From Flavobacterium sp. N2820 (lineage in GTDB: Bacteria > Bacteroidota > Bacteroidia > Flavobacteriales > Flavobacteriaceae), in the NCBI RefSeq assembly GCF_025947285.1, contig NZ_CP110008.1, forward strand, positions 620,001 to 684,000: DNA of 64,000 bases, given 5' to 3'. Of this stretch, positions 1-8,851 are shown one piece after another. The position numbers and the translations under genes were made by a program. The stretch's first letter is position 1, and every line of letters starts with the position of its first letter. The notes below the pieces were generated by a model. The model had not been told where the DNA came from. It worked only from the letters and a program-made list of their open reading frames with translations, and did no database searches.

Positions 1-347
1 GATATCAAGAAGCCATGGGATATGGTATGCCGGGTTTTGTTGTACCGCATTCGATTTATCCAAAAGGGTATCATTGTGATCCAAAACAACCGTTGCCTTT
101 TATGGGATTTGCAAGTCAGAAAAACAGTATCAATTTTTATCACATGGGAATTTATGCAAATCCAGCATTGTACGAATGGTTTGTGGCTGAATATCCAAAA
201 CATTCTAAACAAAAATTAGATTTAGGTAAAAGTTGTTTGCGCATCAAAAAACCTGAAAATATTCCGTTTGAATTGATAGGTGAGTTGGTAAAGAAAATTT
301 CTGTTGCCGATTGGATTGCTCTTTACGAAAAAGCCTTCAATAAATAA
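1..347 (+). CDS. DUF1801 family protein (5' truncated by window edge)
   Basis: The reading frame is open to the left edge (residues YQEA precede the first ATG at 15), so the true start lies outside the window. The visible ~114 residues contain the family's hallmark run GMPGFVVPHSIYPKGYHCDP followed by LPFMGFASQKNSINFYHMG, typical of DUF1801 (YdhG-like) proteins of about 120-150 residues. It is a small soluble protein with no signal peptide visible in this part. The biochemical role of the family is not established; related folds include frataxin-like domains. The ATG at 15 would cut off the conserved start of the domain and is not the real start. It is followed by bshA 63 bp downstream on the same strand. 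Confidence 0.85.
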   Translation, partial: YQEAMGYGMPGFVVPHSIYPKGYHCDPKQPLPFMGFASQKNSINFYHMGIYANPALYEWFVAEYPKHSKQKLDLGKSCLRIKKPENIPFELIGELVKKISVADWIALYEKAFNK

Positions 348-410
348 ATTAACAAATGTTTTATAATTGCCAATTTTAGAAATGGTAATTTTATTGAAAA
401 TTTAAAACAA

Positions 411-1547
411 ATGAAAATTGCTATAGTTTGTTATCCTACATTTGGTGGAAGTGGCGTTGTTGCTACCGAACTTGGTTTAGAATTAGCCAAAAGAGGTCAC
501 GAAATCCATTTCATTACATACAGTCAACCAGTGCGCTTAGCCTTGTTGAGTCCAAATGTACATTATCATGAAGTTCACGTTCCAGAATATCCATTATTTC
601 ATTATCAACCCTATGAACTGGCGCTTTCGAGCAAGTTGGTTGATATGGTAAAATTATACAAAATTGATGTTCTACATGTTCATTATGCAATTCCTCATGC
701 GTATGCGGGTTACATGGCAAAGCAAATGTTAGCGGATGAAGGTATTCATATTCCCATGGTGACTACATTGCACGGAACAGATATTACTTTAGTTGGAAAC
801 CATCCATTTTATAAGCCAGCAGTAAGTTTTAGTATCAATAAATCAGATGTTGTTACTAGTGTTTCACAAAGCTTAAAAGATGATACACATCGTTTGTTTG
901 AGATAAAAAAAGATATTGTTGTTATTCCAAATTTTATCGAATTAACAAAAGAAAAACAAGTTGAAAATATACCGTGTCATCGATCATTGATGGCCTCAGA
1001 AGACGAAATGATAGTGACGCATATTTCTAATTTTAGAAAAGTTAAACGAATTGATGATATTGTAAAGATTTTTTACGAAATACAAAAAGAAGTTCCTGCA
1101 AAATTAATGATGGTTGGCGAAGGTCCTGAAAAAGAAAATGCAGAATACTTATGCAACCAATTAGGGATTCAAAACAAAGTAATTTTCTTTGGTAATAGTA
1201 ATGAAATTGATAAAATTTTATGTTTTTCAGATTTATTCTTGTTGCCTTCAGAAACCGAAAGTTTTGGTTTAGCTGCTTTAGAAGCTATGGCTTGTGGAGT
1301 TCCCGTTATTTCTAGTAATTCAGGAGGATTACCCGAAGTAAATAAAGATGGTTTTTCGGGTTATTTAAGTAATGTAGGCGATGTTGAAAAAATGAGTCAC
1401 GATGCAATTTCACTATTAAAAGACACACAAAAACTTAAACAATTTAAAATTAATGCATTAGAAACGGCAAAATTATTTGATATTCAACAAATTATGCCTT
1501 TGTATGAACAAGTTTATTATCAAGCAATCCATTCTAAAAATGAATAA
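411..1547 (+). CDS. bshA: N-acetyl-alpha-D-glucosaminyl L-malate synthase BshA
   Basis: GT-B glycosyltransferase (GT4 family, 378 aa) that joins UDP-GlcNAc to L-malate in the first step of bacillithiol synthesis in the cytoplasm. The N-terminus MKIAIVCYPTFGGSGVVATE is the characteristic BshA start with the glycine-rich nucleotide-sugar loop. HVHYAIPHAYAGY and TTLHGTDITLVG follow in the N-terminal domain. The C-terminal domain holds FFGNSNEIDKILCFSDLFLLPSETESFGLAALEAMACGVPVI, the E-x7-E type donor-binding motif of GT4 enzymes. Length matches the family. The other bacillithiol genes (bshB, bshC) are not in this window. The stop codon overlaps the start of the next gene by 8 bases, suggesting co-transcription. 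Confidence 0.95.
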   Translation: MKIAIVCYPTFGGSGVVATELGLELAKRGHEIHFITYSQPVRLALLSPNVHYHEVHVPEYPLFHYQPYELALSSKLVDMVKLYKIDVLHVHYAIPHAYAGYMAKQMLADEGIHIPMVTTLHGTDITLVGNHPFYKPAVSFSINKSDVVTSVSQSLKDDTHRLFEIKKDIVVIPNFIELTKEKQVENIPCHRSLMASEDEMIVTHISNFRKVKRIDDIVKIFYEIQKEVPAKLMMVGEGPEKENAEYLCNQLGIQNKVIFFGNSNEIDKILCFSDLFLLPSETESFGLAALEAMACGVPVISSNSGGLPEVNKDGFSGYLSNVGDVEKMSHDAISLLKDTQKLKQFKINALETAKLFDIQQIMPLYEQVYYQAIHSKNE

Positions 1548-1971
1548 AATAGTACCTTTTGTAGTTATATTATTATTGTCGTGCACAACACCAAAACCAG
1601 TAGTTTTGAATACATCATTTTCTACGATATATAAAAATTCAAATGGTGGTGCTGAAAATACAGGTTATTTGCATATAACCAATAATGAAGATTATATAAA
1701 ATTTATAGAAACTTTAAAAATTGACGAATCAGAATTTAATAAATTGGTCACAATTAATTTTAAAGAAAATGATGTTGTTGTCCTAAATCAAGGACAAAAA
1801 ACATCTGGAGGATATGCTATAGATGTTGCTCAAATTAATTGGGAAAATGAAACACTTTTGATCAAGAAGCTAGAAACATTTCCAACTAAAGATGAAATGG
1901 TAACAATGGTATTGACTTCCCCATATTGCATTACCATTATTCCAAAAACAAAAAGCATAAAAGTTTACTAA
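1540..1971 (+). CDS. Lipoprotein with PrcB-like C-terminal domain
   Basis: 143-residue predicted lipoprotein. I chose the ATG at 1540, which overlaps the bshA stop (ATGAATAA), because it gives a clean lipoprotein signal MNKIVPFVVILLLSC with the lipid-accepting Cys at residue 15. An in-frame start at 1477 would put 21 unrelated residues in front of it. The second half, with VVVLNQGQKTSGGYAIDV and YCITIIPK near the end, resembles the PrcB C-terminal domain (protease complex subunit of Treponema), a small beta domain common in Bacteroidota lipoproteins. Function is unknown. The perfect hairpin just after the stop closes the bshA unit. Confidence 0.75.
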   Translation: MNKIVPFVVILLLSCTTPKPVVLNTSFSTIYKNSNGGAENTGYLHITNNEDYIKFIETLKIDESEFNKLVTINFKENDVVVLNQGQKTSGGYAIDVAQINWENETLLIKKLETFPTKDEMVTMVLTSPYCITIIPKTKSIKVY

Positions 1972-1973
1972 TA

Positions 1974-2003
1974 AAAAAGGGCTCATAATTATGAGCCCTT
2001 TTT
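1974..2003. terminator. Bidirectional rho-independent terminator
   Basis: A perfect palindrome, AAAAAGGGCTCAT followed by its complement, with runs of T on both strands. It sits between the convergent ends of the lipoprotein gene (stop 1971) and the outer-membrane protein gene (stop 2015), so it probably serves both. Confidence 0.9.
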
Positions 2004-2014
2004 GATATATCAAA

Positions 2015-2506
2015 TTAAAATCGGTATCTGATACCTAATGCGATATCTGGACCAAAACTATCTTCTCTGTAATCATCAGAGTTGAAATACAATTCAGGAC
2101 GAATGTCTAATGAAAGTTGAATAGGCGCTTCGTTAAAGTTATACTCAATACCTAAATCACCTGCTACAAATAGGATAGTTCCATCGTCGCTAAAGCCATT
2201 TTTATCATAACTCCAACTACCAACTCCACCACCAACTCCAGCATACCAATTAAAACCACCTTCAATATTCCAAACCCATTGGTATAATCCGGTTAATTTA
2301 AAAGCATCAACATCTTTACTGTTTCTCCACCCTAAATCTAATTCTAAACGGTTATTGCCACCTAAACCTCTTTGATAAGAAATTTCTCCTCCAAAGCCAT
2401 CGTTGTCACCTAAACGCAAACCTAATGCGTTTTTAGAAATGTCCTGAGCTTGTGCGCTTAATGCTAAGCCTAATAGCATAAAAGCCGATAAAATTACTTT
2501 TTTCAT
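2015..2506 (-). CDS. Outer-membrane beta-barrel protein (small, OmpW/OprF-like barrel)
   Basis: 163 residues starting with a signal peptide, MKKVILSAFMLLGLALSAQAQ, cleaved around Ala-Gln at residues 20-21. The rest is alternating amphipathic strands rich in Gly, Tyr and Trp (LGLRLGDNDGFGGEISYQ, LELDLGWRN, WYAGVGGGVGSWSY) and ends in an aromatic residue (LGIRYRF), the outer-membrane insertion signature. This is a typical eight-stranded small barrel of Bacteroidota. No enzymatic motif is visible and the cargo or role is unknown. It is a single gene, convergent with the bshA unit, and probably monocistronic. Confidence 0.8.
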   Translation of the reverse strand: MKKVILSAFMLLGLALSAQAQDISKNALGLRLGDNDGFGGEISYQRGLGGNNRLELDLGWRNSKDVDAFKLTGLYQWVWNIEGGFNWYAGVGGGVGSWSYDKNGFSDDGTILFVAGDLGIEYNFNEAPIQLSLDIRPELYFNSDDYREDSFGPDIALGIRYRF

Positions 2507-2571
2507 ATAAATGTGTTTTTACAAATGTAGAAAAATTTCTACAAATAACGTACCAAAATTAAATGTTAATG

Positions 2572-3363
2572 CTAATTTATTACGTGTGTATCTAAAAACT
2601 CTTCCAAAGTTTGACTATTTGAAGCAGGAATACCAAGTTCTGAGGCCGCTAAAGCATTTAAACTGTATGAAGTAACAGTATTGGTATAAACAACACCAAT
2701 TCCATCAGCTATATACTGAGTTGAAACTAAAACTTCTTGATTCGCTAATACAGGTATTGAAATTCCAGAAATCAATGTAGCTATTGAAGCGTTTAATTTA
2801 ATTTTAGTAATTTTTACATTGCTATAAACTGTTCCATCAGGAGAGGAATAAGTTGCTAATGTCTCACCAGCAAATGACTGTAAAGAATAGTTAATTGTTA
2901 ATGGATAACCATTGAAATCCTCGTTTATAGTACCTGTTTTTGGAGATGAATTTAATGCTTGATTATTTGATGCATTTTTATTGAATATTACAAAATCAGT
3001 TAGTGTTAAGTCTAAATTGATTGGTAAATTCTGTCCACTTGCTAATGCTAAATCGCCAGATAATAATAATTTTCCATTTGATTCTCTAACACCATTATTT
3101 CTCAATGATGAAGAATAAAATCCAGTCGCAATATTATTTTTAGTTTTAAATTTTTTATAAACATTTGAACCAATAGTTGTATCATTTGCTACAAATAATG
3201 AATCTCTTGTTGTACCAGCTTCACCAACAACATCATAAGTCCAATAACTTCCTGTGGTTAATGGTGTTGAAAAATTTGTTTCGGAACCAGAAGAATCATC
3301 GCTTGAACAAGAAAATACTATAGGAATTAAACAAACTAGGGAGAAATAAGATATTTTTTTCAT
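2572..3363 (-). CDS. Uncharacterised lipoprotein
   Basis: 263 residues with a lipoprotein signal MKKISYFSLVCLIPIVFSCSSDD. The Cys at residue 19 is followed by SSDDSSGSE, an acidic Ser/Asp linker like those on surface-exposed Bacteroidota lipoproteins. The mature part (SYWTYDVVGEAGTTRDSLFVANDTT) reads as a beta-rich extracellular domain similar to flavobacterial lipoproteins of unknown function. The C-terminus (LEEFLDTHVIN) is unremarkable and has no T9SS sorting domain. Upstream lies a 122-bp divergent intergenic region shared with aroC. I do not recognise a specific function. Confidence 0.7.
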   Translation of the reverse strand: MKKISYFSLVCLIPIVFSCSSDDSSGSETNFSTPLTTGSYWTYDVVGEAGTTRDSLFVANDTTIGSNVYKKFKTKNNIATGFYSSSLRNNGVRESNGKLLLSGDLALASGQNLPINLDLTLTDFVIFNKNASNNQALNSSPKTGTINEDFNGYPLTINYSLQSFAGETLATYSSPDGTVYSNVKITKIKLNASIATLISGISIPVLANQEVLVSTQYIADGIGVVYTNTVTSYSLNALAASELGIPASNSQTLEEFLDTHVIN

Positions 3364-3455
3364 TTTATATTGATTTAGTTGCGCTAATATATAAAAACTC
3401 TTTAATTGATTTTTAGTTTTTTACAATTTGAAAGAAATTAGTTAACGAAATATAC

Positions 3456-3463
3456 TAAATTTG
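3456..3463 (+). promoter_or_regulatory. Probable -7 element of aroC promoter
   Basis: TAAATTTG matches the Bacteroidota -7 consensus TAnnTTTG exactly and lies 23 bp before the aroC ATG. The nearest TTTG (3427-3430) is 25 bp upstream, longer than the usual spacing, so the -33 element is uncertain. Confidence 0.5.
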
Positions 3464-3485
3464 TAATTGTTGAAAAATTAAAGCT

Positions 3486-4547
3486 ATGGCAGGAAATACG
3501 TTCGGAAAATTATTCAAGTTAACTACTTTTGGCGAATCTCATGGTGAAGCTTTAGGCGGAATTATAGACGGTTGCCCAGCAGGAATTGCTATAGATTTTG
3601 ATTTTATTCAGACAGAAATGCAACGAAGAAAACCAGGACAATCATCAATAGTAACACAACGAAAAGAAGAAGATGATGTTCAATTTTTATCAGGAATTTT
3701 TGAAGGAAAAACCACAGGAACACCAATAGGTTTTAGTATAACCAACACGAATCAAAAATCAGATGATTATTCAGATATAAAAAATTCGTATCGTCCAAGT
3801 CATGCCGATTATGTATATGAACAAAAATATGGTATTCGAGATTATCGTGGTGGTGGCAGAAGTTCGGCACGTGAAACAGCAAGTAGAGTAGTAGGTGGTG
3901 CTATTGCAAAACAAATTATTCCTGAAATTAAAATTAATGCATTTGTTTCTTCTGTGGGAGAGATTTTTATCGATAAACCCTATCAAGATTTAGATTTTTC
4001 AAAAATTGAGAGTAATGCAGTTCGTTGTCCAGATTTGGCTACAGCCGAAAAAATGGAAAATTATATCAAAGAAATAAAAAAACAAGGCGACACTGTTGGC
4101 GGTACAATTACTTGTGTAATTCAAAATGTACCAATAGGATTAGGTGAGCCAGTTTTTGATAAGTTGCATGCCGAATTAGGTAAAGCAATGCTATCGATAA
4201 ATGCAGTTAAAGGATTTGAGTTTGGAAGCGGGTTTTGTGGTGCTAAAATGAAAGGTAGCGACCATAATGATTTGTATAACAATGATGGAACTACTCAATC
4301 TAATCTTTCTGGTGGAATTCAAGGCGGAATTTCAAACGGAATGGATATTTATTTTAGAGTTGCTTTTAAACCAGTGGCTACATTAATTCAAAAACAAGAA
4401 GTATTAACGAATAAAGGCGAAATTATTGAACAACAAGGCAAAGGACGTCATGATCCTTGTGTTGTTCCAAGAGCAGTTCCTATTGTTGAAGCAATGGCAG
4501 CGCTAGTTATAGCCGATTACTTTTTGCAAAACAAAATATATTCCTAA
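3486..4547 (+). CDS. aroC: Chorismate synthase
   Basis: 353 residues. It converts 5-enolpyruvylshikimate 3-phosphate to chorismate, the last shikimate-pathway step, using reduced FMN in the cytoplasm. Family signatures are all present: [19 protein letters not shown] at the N-terminus, [29 protein letters not shown] in the middle, and the C-terminal [24 protein letters not shown]. The start at ATG 3486 gives the normal [11 protein letters not shown] beginning. No other aro genes are nearby, so it appears monocistronic, and it ends in a strong terminator. Confidence 0.97.
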   Translation: MAGNTFGKLFKLTTFGESHGEALGGIIDGCPAGIAIDFDFIQTEMQRRKPGQSSIVTQRKEEDDVQFLSGIFEGKTTGTPIGFSITNTNQKSDDYSDIKNSYRPSHADYVYEQKYGIRDYRGGGRSSARETASRVVGGAIAKQIIPEIKINAFVSSVGEIFIDKPYQDLDFSKIESNAVRCPDLATAEKMENYIKEIKKQGDTVGGTITCVIQNVPIGLGEPVFDKLHAELGKAMLSINAVKGFEFGSGFCGAKMKGSDHNDLYNNDGTTQSNLSGGIQGGISNGMDIYFRVAFKPVATLIQKQEVLTNKGEIIEQQGKGRHDPCVVPRAVPIVEAMAALVIADYFLQNKIYS

Positions 4548-4551
4548 TGAA

Positions 4552-4580
4552 AACGACCAGTGAATTACTGGTCGTTTTTT
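4552..4580 (+). terminator. aroC rho-independent terminator
   Basis: A 10-bp stem (AACGACCAGT pairing with ACTGGTCGTT), a 5-nt loop and then eight T's. It begins four bases after the aroC stop. The same hairpin contains the stop codon of the small convergent gene on the other strand. Confidence 0.9.
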
Positions 4581-4708
4581 TTCTTTTTATCACTATTCAT
4601 CATAAGTATTACTGCAGCAACTAAGCCAAGGCATACTAACGCAAAAACTATAATCATAATGAATGTACCATTGTTATGCGAATAAAGAGGTAATAATAAA
4701 TTTGCCAT
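4565..4708 (-). CDS. Small single-span membrane protein (47 aa)
   Basis: Read from the sequence as a 47-residue ORF: MANLLLPLYSHNNGTF, then a hydrophobic segment (IMIIVFALVCLGLVAAVILMM, residues 17-37), then a basic tail NSDKKKKNDQ. This layout (short periplasmic head, one membrane span, poly-Lys tail) recurs in small unnamed proteins of flavobacteria. It is convergent with aroC and its last codons and stop lie inside the aroC terminator hairpin, so coding and termination share bases. No function can be assigned. It would be missed by a 60-codon cutoff. Confidence 0.65.
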   Translation of the reverse strand: MANLLLPLYSHNNGTFIMIIVFALVCLGLVAAVILMMNSDKKKKNDQ

Positions 4709-4782
4709 AATTACAAAGGTTAGAATTTATACAAAGATAAAAGGTAGCAATTGTTTATTACCTGATATTTGTCATAAAAAAA

Positions 4783-5205
4783 TTATTCTAAAAACTTTGA
4801 TTTCAATTCAGGTGATGGAATCATACAAGCTTCTTTTTTTCCATACCATTTATATCTATTTTTGGCTACATAATCATAAATAGTATCTCGAAATCCTGTT
4901 GGAAGTATTGTAAAAACAGTTGCTAAAGTAAAAATACCACTCAATCCTTTTGCAATATGCAAAGCAGCAGTAGATTTATAATAATAAGAAATCCCAGGCT
5001 CATATAGCACAATACTATCTGTATGAATGGGATTGATTCCAATGTGTTTTAGAATCTTTTGACCTAAATCAGATTGAAGCGACACAAATCTAAAAGCATC
5101 TTTTTTATCGTGTTTAATTACATATTGAACAGATGAATCGCAAAGGTTGCAAACGCCATCAAACAATATGATTTTTTTATCTTGAGGTAAATCTTGTATT
5201 TCCAT
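4783..5205 (-). CDS. DCC family thiol-disulfide oxidoreductase-like protein (DUF393)
   Basis: 140 residues. The N-terminal motif IILFDGVCNLCDSSVQYVIKHD contains the D-x-x-C-x-x-C signature that gives the DCC family (PF04134) its name, and FRFVSLQSDLGQKIL follows in the expected place. A hydrophobic stretch, SGIFTLATVFTILPTGFRDTIYDYVAKNRYKWYG, ends with the family's typical Arg/Tyr-rich C-terminal block. The fold is predicted to be thioredoxin-like, and the physiological substrate is unknown. It is an isolated minus-strand gene. Confidence 0.85.
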   Translation of the reverse strand: MEIQDLPQDKKIILFDGVCNLCDSSVQYVIKHDKKDAFRFVSLQSDLGQKILKHIGINPIHTDSIVLYEPGISYYYKSTAALHIAKGLSGIFTLATVFTILPTGFRDTIYDYVAKNRYKWYGKKEACMIPSPELKSKFLE

Positions 5206-5396
5206 ATATCAATTTTAATTTTAATGTCAATTTCAAAATTTAGGAACACAGATTTTTAAAATTTTAGAAATTATTAAAACTACGTTCATGTTATAAAATT
5301 AAACATATAAGTCATGTAAGTTTGTAAAAGTTGAATTACTTTGTTTTTAGAAGTTCATGAAAGATTATTTTAGTTATTAAAATCGCACTCAAAAGT

Positions 5397-5465
5397 GAAA
5401 CGTCTCTGTGTAGCTCTTTTCAACATAAACATAATTTAAAAAACTCCGTGAATCTCTGTGTTAAA
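5397..5465. repeat. Degenerate CTCTGTG-type intergenic repeat
   Basis: Two clusters of near-identical short words (gtctctgtgtagctc and ctccgtgaatctctgtg) lie in the 260-bp gap after the mutS2 stop codon. Similar phrases occur before hisC and before the DUF2461 gene in this window. No ORF or strong terminator is seen in the rest of the gap (5206-5396). Confidence 0.45.
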
Positions 5466-7634
5466 CTAAGCAGGTTGCACGTATTCCAATTGATCTAAGC
5501 TCACTTTTGAAGTAAAAATTCCGTAATTAACAGTTGCTTTTGTTTTTTCAATTACATCAATGGTTCCAATAGCTTTTCCGTCTATCATTCTGACTCTGTC
5601 ACCCACTTTTAACGTAATTTTTGGTTTGTTTTCTTCTTCAATTTTGGCTTTGATTTTCTTTTCTTTTTTTACTACTCGGATTTCTTCTACAATAACCTTA
5701 ACTTCTTCTTCAACTTTTTTCTGAATGACTTCTTTTACTTTCTTTTCTTTTACCGACAGTTTTTTTCGTTTCGAATTTTCGATTTCAACCATTTTCAAAA
5801 AATCACCAATTAATGTCTTTTTATCTTTATTATTGAAATAACTTTCCGAAATATCATCAATTTTTTGTCCAATGTAAATCAAACGCTGATTGGCATCATA
5901 TAATTCTTGATAACGTTCTAATTTATCCTGAATTTTCGCATTGATAGTTTCCATTTTCTTGCTTTCTTCACGCGCTTTAGATTCTTCTTCTTTTAAATTT
6001 AAAGATGTTTTTTCCAATTTTGAACGTTCTTTTTGAAGTGTTGCAATTGTTTTATCAAATCGTACTTTTCCACCTTCAATTTTCTTTTTCGCACGATTAA
6101 TCAATCCAAACGGAATACCATTTTTCTGTGCTACTTCAAAGGTAAATGAACTTCCGGCTTGACCTAAAATCAATTTATACATGGGTTCTAACGATTTCTC
6201 ATCAAATAGCATGTTCGCATTAGATGCAAACGGTAGTTCGTTTGCTAAAATTTTTAAATTTGAATAATGTGTGGTTATAATTCCGAAAGCTTCACGTGCA
6301 TAAAACTCTTCCAAGAAGGTTTCTGCTAAAGCACCTCCCAATTCGGGATCTGAACCTGTTCCAAACTCATCAATTAAAAACAATGTTTTTTCGTTACATT
6401 TCTTTAAAAAATAGTTCATGTTCTTTAATCGGTAACTATAAGTACTTAAATGATTTTCAATAGATTGATTGTCGCCAATATCTGTTAAAATTCGATCGAA
6501 TAGAAACGTTTCACTTCGTTCGTGAACCGGAATTAGCATACCACTTTGCAACATCAATTGCAGTAATCCAACAGTCTTTAATGAAATTGTTTTTCCACCA
6601 GCATTAGGTCCAGAAATCACAATAATGCGACTTTCGTTATGTAGTTCAATAGTTTGTGGATAGGTAATTGCTTTCTTTTCTTTATTGTTTAAATACAAAA
6701 TAGGATGGAAGGCTTCTCTAAAAAATAACCGCTTTTCTTCGATAATATTTGGAAGTATTCCATTGATTTTATAGGCATATTTTGCTTTTGCAGCAATGAC
6801 ATCAACATCGCTTAAAAAGTCTTGATAAGCAGCAATAGTTTCGGTAAATGGACGAATTTCATTGGTTAAACGTTTTAAAATTCGCATGATTTCTTCGCGT
6901 TCTTCAAATTCTAAATTGTTCAATTCGCGCGAGTAACGTTGTGCTGCTTCGGGTTCGATATAAGCGATACTTCCTGTTTTAGAACTTCCTAAAATAGAGC
7001 CTTTTACTTTTCTACGATACATGGCTAAAACCGCTAAAACTCTACGATTTTCTACTACTGTTTCTTTAATATCATCTAAATAGCCTAGCGAATTATACTG
7101 GCTCAAAGCCATGCCAAAACTTTGGTTGATTTTGCCTCGAACCACATTTATGTTGCGACGAATTTCAATCAAATCAGGTGAAGCGTTGTCTTTGATGATG
7201 CCAAATTTATCGACCACTTCGTCAATGCGTTGCAAAATCAATTTTACAATGTCAATTTGGGATGCTTTTTGATATAAATTTGGATAATAGTCTTCAAATT
7301 TCTTTAAAAATTGAATTAAGGTAATAGCCGTTTCTGAAAGGTTTCCAATTTTTTTAAAACTTCCTACTTCCAGAAAACTATCTTCAATAGCCAAGAATTT
7401 TAATTCGTAGTTGATATTTTCAAATCCGTGATTAGGTATGGCGTTATTGTTGGAAAACGAAGACAAATATTCAGAAGTTTGCTTCAAATTAATAAGCAAC
7501 TCTTCTTTGTTTTTAAAAGGTGTTATTGCCAAAGCTTTTGTTTCACCAATATCAGTGTTGCAGCGGCTAGCAATCGTTTCTAAAACGGTATTGAATTCTA
7601 AATCTTGTAGCGTTTTTTGGGTAATCGAAATCAT
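5466..7634 (-). CDS. mutS2: MutS2-family ATPase (lacks Smr nuclease domain)
   Basis: 722-residue MutS2 homologue. The core and lever domains (NINYELKFLAIEDSFLEVGSFKKIGNL; ASPDLIEIRRNINVVRGKIN) are followed by the ABC-type ATPase with Walker A SGPNAGGKT, Walker B TLFLIDEFGTGSDP and the trans-acting ITTHYSNLK. A long charged coiled coil (about residues 500-660) and a small KOW/SH3-like tail (VGDRVRMIDGKAIGTIDVI) end the protein. The C-terminal Smr endonuclease domain found in Bacillus-type MutS2 (about 780 aa) is absent. Roles proposed for the family are suppression of recombination and rescue of collided ribosomes, and without Smr this protein would need another nuclease or act only as an ATPase. 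It is divergent from ung. Confidence 0.92.
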   Translation of the reverse strand: MISITQKTLQDLEFNTVLETIASRCNTDIGETKALAITPFKNKEELLINLKQTSEYLSSFSNNNAIPNHGFENINYELKFLAIEDSFLEVGSFKKIGNLSETAITLIQFLKKFEDYYPNLYQKASQIDIVKLILQRIDEVVDKFGIIKDNASPDLIEIRRNINVVRGKINQSFGMALSQYNSLGYLDDIKETVVENRRVLAVLAMYRRKVKGSILGSSKTGSIAYIEPEAAQRYSRELNNLEFEEREEIMRILKRLTNEIRPFTETIAAYQDFLSDVDVIAAKAKYAYKINGILPNIIEEKRLFFREAFHPILYLNNKEKKAITYPQTIELHNESRIIVISGPNAGGKTISLKTVGLLQLMLQSGMLIPVHERSETFLFDRILTDIGDNQSIENHLSTYSYRLKNMNYFLKKCNEKTLFLIDEFGTGSDPELGGALAETFLEEFYAREAFGIITTHYSNLKILANELPFASNANMLFDEKSLEPMYKLILGQAGSSFTFEVAQKNGIPFGLINRAKKKIEGGKVRFDKTIATLQKERSKLEKTSLNLKEEESKAREESKKMETINAKIQDKLERYQELYDANQRLIYIGQKIDDISESYFNNKDKKTLIGDFLKMVEIENSKRKKLSVKEKKVKEVIQKKVEEEVKVIVEEIRVVKKEKKIKAKIEEENKPKITLKVGDRVRMIDGKAIGTIDVIEKTKATVNYGIFTSKVSLDQLEYVQPA

Positions 7635-7695
7635 TTTTCTTTTTCTGTTAGGTCAAAGTTACAAAGTAAAAAAGGCATATTGCAATAGAAATTTA

Positions 7696-7703
7696 TATTT
7701 TTG
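7696..7703 (+). promoter_or_regulatory. Probable -7 element of ung promoter
   Basis: TATTTTTG fits TAnnTTTG and lies 14 bp before the ung ATG in the 83-bp gap shared with the divergent mutS2. No clear TTTG is seen 19-21 bp upstream. Confidence 0.45.
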
Positions 7704-7717
7704 GTAAAAATTATAAA

Positions 7718-8380
7718 ATGTTTATCAAAAACACGTCTTGGCAAACCCAATTAGCACCTGAATTTCAGAAATCTTATTTTGTAGCATTGATGCAACAAGT
7801 GGAACAAGAATACGCTACAACGACTTGTTTTCCACCAAAAGAGCTCATTTTTTCTGCTTTTGAACAATTTGATTTTCAAGACACAAAAGTGGTAATTATT
7901 GGTCAAGATCCATACCATGGAGTAGGTGAAGCAAATGGTTTGTGTTTTTCGGTGAATGATGGTGTTAAAATTCCACCGTCGTTAAAAAATATTTACACCG
8001 AAATTAATACGGAATATGACCGAATTCTTTTTCCGACTTCGGGTAATTTAGAGCGTTGGGCAAAGCAAGGTATTTTGTTGTTAAATGCAGGTTTAACGGT
8101 ACGAAAAGACGTAGCCAATAGTCACAAACATTTGCAATGGAGTGTTTTTACTGATGCGGTAATTGATTTGATTAATGCACAATCGGAACATATCGTTTTT
8201 TTACTTTGGGGAAGTTTTGCGCAGAAAAAAGGAAAACGTATTGACCGAAATAAACACCTGGTTTTAGAAAGTGGTCATCCTTCTTTTGCGCATTCACACA
8301 AAAAATGGTTTGGAAACAATCATTTTAAAATGACAAATGACTATTTAAATCAGCAAGGAAAAGATATAATAGAATGGTAA
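7718..8380 (+). CDS. ung: Uracil-DNA glycosylase (family 1)
   Basis: 220 residues, cytoplasmic. It removes uracil from DNA in base excision repair. The water-activating loop GQDPYHG places the catalytic Asp at residue 64, and the minor-groove loop LESGHPSFAHSHK carries the catalytic His at residue 187. LCFSVNDGVKIPPSLKNIY and LLNAGLTV, further family blocks, are intact. Length and start match the family. It is transcribed away from mutS2 through a short shared promoter region, so two DNA-maintenance genes sit back to back. Confidence 0.97.
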   Translation: MFIKNTSWQTQLAPEFQKSYFVALMQQVEQEYATTTCFPPKELIFSAFEQFDFQDTKVVIIGQDPYHGVGEANGLCFSVNDGVKIPPSLKNIYTEINTEYDRILFPTSGNLERWAKQGILLLNAGLTVRKDVANSHKHLQWSVFTDAVIDLINAQSEHIVFLLWGSFAQKKGKRIDRNKHLVLESGHPSFAHSHKKWFGNNHFKMTNDYLNQQGKDIIEW

Positions 8381-8412
8381 TTTTGCAGGAATTGAAAAGA
8401 TACTATTGATTT

Positions 8413-8775
8413 TTAATTCTTTATAAATTCAGAATTTAAATCTCTAAATAGCACAATTCTGGGTTTACTAAATAACAGCTTTCTATAAAAGTAAGAGGAA
8501 AAACCTTCCTCATTGAATGCGCCGAACGTAAATTTAATTTCAGTTCCTTTTAATCCATGTTCTAATTGCCATGTGCCTTCACCCCAAGAGTCGCCTTTGA
8601 AAGTTCCGTCTTCAAAAAGTTCTAATTTTTCGTTATTTTCTATGCCATTAGTAGCAAATGTATTGCTTATGCTGCTGGTGTAAGAACCCGTAATTAACCA
8701 AGAAGGATAATAGGAATTGAAAATGAATAGCAATCCCATTGCTAGTATTATACTATATCTTTTTTTGATTTTCAT
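8413..8775 (-). CDS. Uncharacterised membrane-anchored or secreted small protein
   Basis: 120 residues with a basic N-terminus and one hydrophobic segment (KIKKRYSIILAMGLLFIFNSYYPSWL), either an uncleaved anchor or a signal peptide without an obvious cleavage site. The rest (NNEKLELFEDGTFKGDSWGEGTWQLEHGLKGTEIKFTFGAF) resembles the small beta-strand 'copper resistance/lipocalin-like' domains in which a -DGTF- strand is followed by -GTW-, but I cannot assign it to a family. It is the downstream end of a run of minus-strand genes of unknown function (8.4-11.1 kb). Confidence 0.55.
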   Translation of the reverse strand: MKIKKRYSIILAMGLLFIFNSYYPSWLITGSYTSSISNTFATNGIENNEKLELFEDGTFKGDSWGEGTWQLEHGLKGTEIKFTFGAFNEEGFSSYFYRKLLFSKPRIVLFRDLNSEFIKN

Positions 8776-8851
8776 ACTTTAGTTTGTGTATTCTAGCAGA
8801 TATTTTTTTTACTATTTGGGTACGGATGGAGATTTTGAGTTATAGAGGATA

